The position numbers and the translations under genes were made by a program. A stretch of DNA of 34,272 bases from Caryophanales bacterium. GTDB lineage: Bacteria > Bacillota > Bacilli > Bacillales > DSM-4216. The notes under the pieces were generated by a model that was not told where the DNA came from, searched no databases, and saw only the letters and a list, made by a program, of their open reading frames with translations. Location: the NCBI GenBank assembly GCA_014896555.1, contig JADBKC010000016.1, positions 1 to 34,272 of the forward strand, given 5' to 3'. This document shows, piece by piece, positions 29,024 through 34,272 of this stretch (positions are counted from its first letter, which is position 1; each line of letters starts with the position of its first letter).

Positions 29024-29260
29024 TCATACATAATCTAAAAGTTGTTCATATTTATTACATGAAGTTCCATTTGTGCCATGACATGAATGTTACATGTCTT
29101 TTAGCTCGTATTCAGATAAACTAGGTGTGCATTCCTTCATTAATGGAATCATCTAAATGAAATTCAAGGTGTCTTTCCTAGCCGTTACGATACAAAAATA
29201 CCCTATACCTATTTATAATACTAACGTAGCAGCAAAGATTCCACTTATAAGCTTTTTCAT
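29024..29260 (-). pseudogene. Exported small protein pseudogene with three in-frame stops
   Basis: 79-codon frame from ATG 29260 (AGGAGA upstream) to TGA 29024-29026: MKKLISGIFAATLVL*IGIGYFCIVTARKDTLNFI*MIPLMKECTPSLSEYELKDM*HSCHGTNGTSCNKYEQLLDYV*. Confidence 0.65.
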
Positions 29261-29525
29261 GATTAACATCTCCTTTTTATTTGCCTTCATACAATCATCG
29301 TAAACACCAATTATGAAAAACTGATGTAGAATTTGTGAATAACTTATGAAGATGTATGAAATAGCCTCTTTCAGATTACTTACTCCCATAATTACAAATG
29401 CAATTTGAAATCAGAGCATGTAGTACATCAGTGAATCTTTCTTAAGCAGTCATATAAGTCCTATTTTCATTCCTAGGTTAGTTGTTAAAAACGTTTATAC
29501 CAAGCTACTGCTTTTCGTTCGATTT

Positions 29526-29999
29526 CTATACTAGCTGTTCCTTCCCTTTGATATACGATTCAATATCGTAAGGAAAACGTTTTGACAATTCCTCTTTTAA
29601 ATCTCCATACTTTTTCGCAACATCTGAATGGGATCGTAAATAATCTCGAAAAGCCAGATGACGTTCAATCTCAGGATTGCCTAATTCAAAAAAGTGGATA
29701 TGATGAGTACGGTTATCTCCTCCTTTTTGGAAGAATCGACGTCCAGTTATCCCGTTTTCCCCCTTTGCTTCATAACCAATGGAGATCATGGCTATGTTAA
29801 ACTCATCGATCAGATTTATGTCTCTCACTACAGGCATTATGTCAATAATAGGCTTTGCCTTAAGACCGTTTACAGAGGTACTGCCGATATGATGAATTTC
29901 AATGATTTCAGTTCCGAATATATCATGTAATTTATTGGCTTCGTCTACAAACTTCGATGTCCATTGCTCATCATATGGCTTCACTTCAACTCTCCTCAT
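29526..29999 (-). CDS. GrpB family protein (UPF0157)
   Basis: VKPYDEQWTSKFVDEANKLHDIFGTEIIEIHHIGSTSVNGLKAKPIIDIMPVV. Confidence 0.93.
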   Translation of the reverse strand: MRRVEVKPYDEQWTSKFVDEANKLHDIFGTEIIEIHHIGSTSVNGLKAKPIIDIMPVVRDINLIDEFNIAMISIGYEAKGENGITGRRFFQKGGDNRTHHIHFFELGNPEIERHLAFRDYLRSHSDVAKKYGDLKEELSKRFPYDIESYIKGKEQLV

Positions 30000-30316
30000 T
30001 CAGATCCCCCTTTTTATTGTCTCACAAATTGGGTTATTCATATTGAAATCATCTATGCCCAATTCGCTTTTCTAATTTCTATTTTCTATTTTCTATCTTC
30101 ATACTCCTTCTATTATCTGGCCCAAAAAACAAAACAGATGCTTTCCTGCAGTAGCCAGATATTTCAATAAAATTTATTCCACTACGGTTGAAAAATCACC
30201 AAAAACTCAACTTTATTATTTGACTTGTTTAAATCAAGATTCAGATGGAATATTTCATACCTTTTATTCAAAACATATAGTAGTGGTAAAAAAATTAGTG
30301 TAAGGAGTGGAATGTA

Positions 30317-31816
30317 TTGAGTAATACCACAGAAAAAATCCATCCAAAAGTACAAGAATTTTTAAATAAAGGACCGAAAAAACTTTTCATTGGCGGCGAG
30401 TTCGTCGAGTCCATTTCCGGTAAAACATTTAAAAGCGTGAACCCAGCTACTGGAGATGATCTTTGCGAAGTATATGAAGCTGATGAAAAAGACATTGATC
30501 GTGCTGTTGAGGCAGCAGAAAAAGCCTTTCATGGACCTTGGTCCAAGATGTCAGCTAGCGAAAGAAGCCGTCTGCTCTGGAAATTAGCCGATTTAGTGGA
30601 AGAAAATCTTGAACCTTTGGCTCAATTAGAAACACTTGATAATGGCAAACCGATTAGAGAAACAAAAAATGCAGACGTACCTTTAGTCATCGATCATTTC
30701 CGTTACTATGCGGGATGGGTAAACAAATTTAGTGGAGAAGTCATCAATAATTCGTTATATCCTAATATATTTACTTATACACGTCGCGAGCCTATTGGAG
30801 TTTGTGGTCAAATTATTCCTTGGAATTTTCCATTACTCATGGCTTCTTGGAAATTGGGAGCAGCGCTTGCGACAGGAAATGTTGTTGTCTTAAAAACAGC
30901 TGAAGACACTCCTCTTTCTGCCCTTTACTTGGCTGAGTTAATTCAAGAAGCAGGGTTTCCAGAAGGGGTTGTCAATATTGTATCGGGTTATGGGCATACT
31001 GCTGGTGCTGCTATCACCAAACATCCGAAAATTCGTAAAATTGCTTTTACCGGATCCACTGAGGTTGGGAAAATCATTATGCGCGATGCTTCTAGCAATG
31101 TAAAACGCGTCACTTTAGAGTTAGGTGGAAAATCACCGAATATTGTATTCCCGGATGCAGATTTCAGCAAAGCCATACCGGGCGCCCTTCATAGCATCTT
31201 TTTCAATCAAGGGCAAATTTGTTCCGCTGGCTCTCGTTTATTTGTCCATAAAAAGATTTATGATAATTTCCTTTCTGATATGGCCAGCGAAGCATCCAAA
31301 TTAAAAGTGGGCCCTGGACTGGAAGAGGATACACAGGTTGGTGCATTGGTTTCTGCCAAACAATATGAAACCGTTCGAAATTATTTAGAAAAAGGGAAAG
31401 AGGAAGGGGCTAAGCCTATCACCGGAGGAGCTCCTAAAGAAGGTCCCGGATATTTTGTTCCACCCACTATTTTTACGGATGTGAAAGAAAATATGACCAT
31501 CGCCCGGGAAGAAATTTTTGGGCCAGTTGTTGCCGCTATGCCGTTTGATGGCGAAGAGCAAATAGCTGATGTCATTAAAAGAGCCAATGACAGCGAATAC
31601 GGATTAGCCGCTGGGGTTTGGACAACCGATGTGAGAAAAGCCCATAGGGTGGCACATGCATTGGAAGCAGGTACCGTATGGGTGAATTGCTATAATCTCT
31701 TTGACGCCACGATGCCTTTCGGCGGCTTTAAACAATCTGGATATGGCCGTGAAATGGGAAGATATGCTCTTGAAATGTATACCGAAGTAAAGTCCGTTTG
31801 GGTAAACTTACAGTAG
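30317..31816 (+). CDS. NAD(P)-dependent aldehyde dehydrogenase
   Basis: IPWNFPLLMASWKLGAALATGNVVVLKTAEDTPL, FTGSTEVGK, VTLELGGKSPNIVF, FFNQGQICSAGSRLFV; TTG start with AAGGAG upstream. Confidence 0.96.
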   Translation: MSNTTEKIHPKVQEFLNKGPKKLFIGGEFVESISGKTFKSVNPATGDDLCEVYEADEKDIDRAVEAAEKAFHGPWSKMSASERSRLLWKLADLVEENLEPLAQLETLDNGKPIRETKNADVPLVIDHFRYYAGWVNKFSGEVINNSLYPNIFTYTRREPIGVCGQIIPWNFPLLMASWKLGAALATGNVVVLKTAEDTPLSALYLAELIQEAGFPEGVVNIVSGYGHTAGAAITKHPKIRKIAFTGSTEVGKIIMRDASSNVKRVTLELGGKSPNIVFPDADFSKAIPGALHSIFFNQGQICSAGSRLFVHKKIYDNFLSDMASEASKLKVGPGLEEDTQVGALVSAKQYETVRNYLEKGKEEGAKPITGGAPKEGPGYFVPPTIFTDVKENMTIAREEIFGPVVAAMPFDGEEQIADVIKRANDSEYGLAAGVWTTDVRKAHRVAHALEAGTVWVNCYNLFDATMPFGGFKQSGYGREMGRYALEMYTEVKSVWVNLQ

Positions 31817-31900
31817 TTTTTGGACGAAAGAACAAAAGTCAACGCGGAATCACAAATCTCGTTTGTTCTAATATACCTGTATTCCAATCTGGATTATGAA

Positions 31901-31936
31901 AAAGGGGGGTACACTTGCAATAAGTACCACCCCTTT
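31901..31936. terminator. Bidirectional terminator between ALDH and osmC
   Basis: AAAGGGGGGTAC-N11-GTACCACCCCTTT between convergent genes. Confidence 0.75.
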
Positions 31937-31961
31937 CAAACAACGATTGTCTTTATTCCAT

Positions 31962-32417
31962 TTAGATCTTACTCCATATTGTATCCACTTGAATTCCAGC
32001 ATCAACAAAGAGATTATAGACTGGACATCTACGTTCTACTTCGTTTTTCAGTTGTTCAATTCTCTCTTCACTTTCTTCTGTTTGAATTTTCACCTGGAAA
32101 CGAATTTTTTGGAAATGCGGGTTAACACCCTCTTCCCCCATTAATCCCCTAGTATCCACAATACCGGTTGTTTCAAAATCAATTCCTGAAAAAGTAAAGT
32201 TCATCTCTTTGGCGACTAATGAAATCATAACCCCATTACAACCATTAAGGGCTGCAGCTACAAATTCCAATGGATTTGGACCTGAATCAGTCCCACCTAA
32301 TTGTGCTGGTTCATCCATAGAAAATTCCGGGAAATTCCGTACGGAAATATTCGTTTTAACACCTGATTCCCATTTACCTGCTGCCGTCACTTTCACCAAT
32401 GTTGAAGTTTGAGACAT
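31962..32417 (-). CDS. OsmC family protein
   Basis: EPAQLGGTDSGPNPLEFVAAALNGCNGVMISLVAKEM and ERRCPVYNLF. Confidence 0.93.
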   Translation of the reverse strand: MSQTSTLVKVTAAGKWESGVKTNISVRNFPEFSMDEPAQLGGTDSGPNPLEFVAAALNGCNGVMISLVAKEMNFTFSGIDFETTGIVDTRGLMGEEGVNPHFQKIRFQVKIQTEESEERIEQLKNEVERRCPVYNLFVDAGIQVDTIWSKI

Positions 32418-32514
32418 TATTTTCCCTCCTTAACATAAGTATATATATAGGAATTATATAGATTATACATAATGGATCATTCGTTGTAAAGGTTGAATTT
32501 TTAAATTTCTTAAG

Positions 32515-32551
32515 AAAATAAAAACAGTCAACCAGAAAATCTGGCTGACTG
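32515..32551 (-). terminator. Terminator downstream of the membrane protein
   Basis: Minus-strand CAGTCAGCCAGA-TTTT-CTGGTTGACTG followed by TTTTTATTTTC. Confidence 0.75.
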
Positions 32552-32665
32552 CTTTCTAAGTAGATTCTCGCAATTCAATCATGTAACGATTAACGGTTTA
32601 AAATTGACTAAGCATTATATTTGGCTGCGAAAATGACGGGCTACTTTGTCACTTATCCATCCCAT

Positions 32666-33583
32666 TCACATTTGCATGGATCTTCCCTTTTGCTTCATTT
32701 CTATCTTTTTATATGCCAACACTGCTGAAAGTAAGACTATACATGTTATAAGCGAACCTAGCGGCAACTGCGCTACAATCTCATCCGGGAAGACAAATGG
32801 GAGAAGCGGAAAAGCATATACTGCTGGCACACGGATGCCAACGATATGTAACAGAATCAGCATCAATATCATATCTAAAAACGTTGCCAATATCCACGAA
32901 TCAATAGAAAAATATAATAGCGTTCCAATGGTGGCAGAAATGGTTAAGACAAGTCCTTGTTTAAAAGCCATTTTTCCGTTGTACATCGGTTTTTGAAGTG
33001 ACTCAAATACGACAACGAGTATCGGCGGGATCACCGCTAATGGGTAGCCAACGATTGAACATAAACCAATCCACACAAAGATCAGCACCAAAAAAACTGC
33101 CATATACTTGTACTGGATCTCCGTTTTCTTCTCCAATCCTTTATGTAACCTAAATAGGAGAACCCCAATCATCAATAAAAAAGTAAGAATAATCACGGAT
33201 ATCACAAATGACCATTCCGTTGCATTCGTCACCACCGGCAGCAATCCTGTAGCAATGGAAGGGCCTAAGTTCGATTGAATGGTCCACAAAAAGATTATCA
33301 TTAGAATAAGGGTAAAGATGACTTTTCCTAAATAAGAAATTGGCAATTGATTCACCACGAAACCGATCAAAGCAGTAATGGACGGAGCAAAAAAAATTTT
33401 GGACGGCTGTCTTATCCATCCCGCATCTCGCCACACCCACATGGCAATCGCCATTGCCGCTACTTCTGGCAAAATAATCTCGTGATCTTTCAATGTTACC
33501 GAAGCCGTAATCATGGCGATAATAAAGGCAATACTAACTATATAAGAAATAATAACTTCTTTCTTTGAAACTGTTGAGTCCAT
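32666..33583 (-). CDS. Integral membrane protein of unknown function (start approximate)
   Basis: Multiple hydrophobic TM segments from MDSTVSKKEVIISYIVSIAFIIAMITASVTL onward; ORF open to 33676. Confidence 0.7.
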   Translation of the reverse strand: MDSTVSKKEVIISYIVSIAFIIAMITASVTLKDHEIILPEVAAMAIAMWVWRDAGWIRQPSKIFFAPSITALIGFVVNQLPISYLGKVIFTLILMIIFLWTIQSNLGPSIATGLLPVVTNATEWSFVISVIILTFLLMIGVLLFRLHKGLEKKTEIQYKYMAVFLVLIFVWIGLCSIVGYPLAVIPPILVVVFESLQKPMYNGKMAFKQGLVLTISATIGTLLYFSIDSWILATFLDMILMLILLHIVGIRVPAVYAFPLLPFVFPDEIVAQLPLGSLITCIVLLSAVLAYKKIEMKQKGRSMQM

Positions 33584-33778
33584 ATTCGTATACTCCTTTT
33601 TTGTATTCATCCATATACTGTTTCTATATTTTCTTTCGGTTTTAGCACAAATATCGAATGATATCAATATACTCATAATTTTAAATATGAATCAAAATGA
33701 TTGTCCATAAAGCATAAAATATTTCATCGTGGTTTGGCTGTCAAACTCTTTTCGTGCCAAACCCAACGCAGAATGATA

Positions 33779-33809
33779 AGAGATCATGGATTTGTGCTCC
33801 ATGATCTCT
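33779..33809. terminator. Hairpin downstream of copZ, possible terminator
   Basis: AGAGATCATGGA-N7-TCCATGATCTCT perfect 12-bp stem; poor T tract. Confidence 0.5.
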
Positions 33810-33818
33810 TGTGTTATG

Positions 33819-34022
33819 TTATTTCACATCGTAGCCTTGTTCTTCAATGGCTTCTTTCATTTTTTCTACACTGACTTTTGTTTCGTCATAATCTACATCC
33901 ACAGTGCCTTCTTTTAGATGTACATCTACATTTTTGACACCGTCTAGCTCTTTAAGAGCGTTCGTTACGGCCATTTTGCAGTGTCCACAAGTCATTCCTT
34001 CTACATTTAATGTAATGTCCAT
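33819..34022 (-). CDS. copZ: Copper chaperone CopZ
   Basis: MDITLNVEGMTCGHCKMAVTNALKELDGVKNVDVHLKEGTVDVDYDETKVSVEKMKEAIEEQGYDVK; HMA motif GMTCGHC. Confidence 0.95.
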   Translation of the reverse strand: MDITLNVEGMTCGHCKMAVTNALKELDGVKNVDVHLKEGTVDVDYDETKVSVEKMKEAIEEQGYDVK

Positions 34023-34039
34023 TAAGAACTCCTCCTTTA

Positions 34040-34272
34040 TCAGTTTCCATTTTCTATTTTTACGCGTTTCAAACGAAGCGCGTTTGTCACAACCGATACG
34101 GAACTGAATGCCATAGCAGCTCCGGCAACCCAAGGTTCCAATAATCCAGCAGCAGCTACAGGAATACCAATTGAATTATAGAACAAAGCCCAAAATAGAT
34201 TTTGTCGAATGTTTCTCATCGTTTTGCGACTTAACCCAATTGCTTGTGGAATATGTGCTAAATCTCCGCCAA
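34040..34272 (-). CDS. copA: Copper-translocating P-type ATPase CopA, C-terminus (runs off the window)
   Basis: Minus-strand reading [67 protein letters not shown]. Confidence 0.93.
   Translation of the reverse strand, partial: GGDLAHIPQAIGLSRKTMRNIRQNLFWALFYNSIGIPVAAAGLLEPWVAGAAMAFSSVSVVTNALRLKRVKIENGN

Noticed and set aside
30988-31587. Minus-strand ORFs opposite the aldehyde dehydrogenase
   Set aside because: Shadow ORFs of a high-confidence gene.
1-34272. CRISPR arrays, tRNA and rRNA genes
   Set aside because: No regularly spaced repeats and no tRNA or rRNA signatures were noticed; not exhaustively computed.

Overview
Low-GC Bacillaceae-type chromosomal window, almost entirely minus-strand coded, mixing intact metabolic genes with a large amount of decayed accessory DNA. 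Main blocks, left to right: (1) PlsC-type acyltransferase and ribB under an apparent TetR regulator with paired palindromic operators, then an SRPBCC protein and an ArsR regulator; (2) a decayed IS66 remnant and an IS21-family element with terminal repeats and a 5-bp target duplication; (3) two GNAT acetyltransferases and a MaoC pair next to a three-part chimera (MaoC / internal fragment of a cystathionine gamma-synthase-like gene / truncated, frameshifted ISL3 transposase); (4) an aromatic meta-cleavage cluster: alpha/beta hydrolase, esterase, a XylR_N+V4R regulator with a PucR/CdaR-type C-terminus, XylT-like 2Fe-2S ferredoxin, acyl-CoA-dehydrogenase-fold flavin monooxygenase and catechol 2,3-dioxygenase; (5) a pseudogene field (SDR, ABC-2 permease, GntR, UPF0236/ISLre2 fragment, DUF1259) around an intact PadR plus permease-prefix-domain pair; (6) a probable copper block: lipoprotein multicopper oxidase, PCYCGC lipoprotein, two-component system and, at the right edge, copZ-copA; (7) a two-gene module (HhH/glycosylase-fold-like protein plus a putative nuclease-like partner) whose second gene has two in-frame stops; (8) a 42-aa Met-rich membrane peptide missing from the ORF track, next to a pseudogene with three in-frame stops; (9) GrpB, aldehyde dehydrogenase, OsmC and an integral membrane protein. 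No tRNA, rRNA or CRISPR array was seen. Best leads: the HhH plus putative nuclease module, the hybrid V4R-PucR regulator and its cluster, and the TetR-ribB operator pair.
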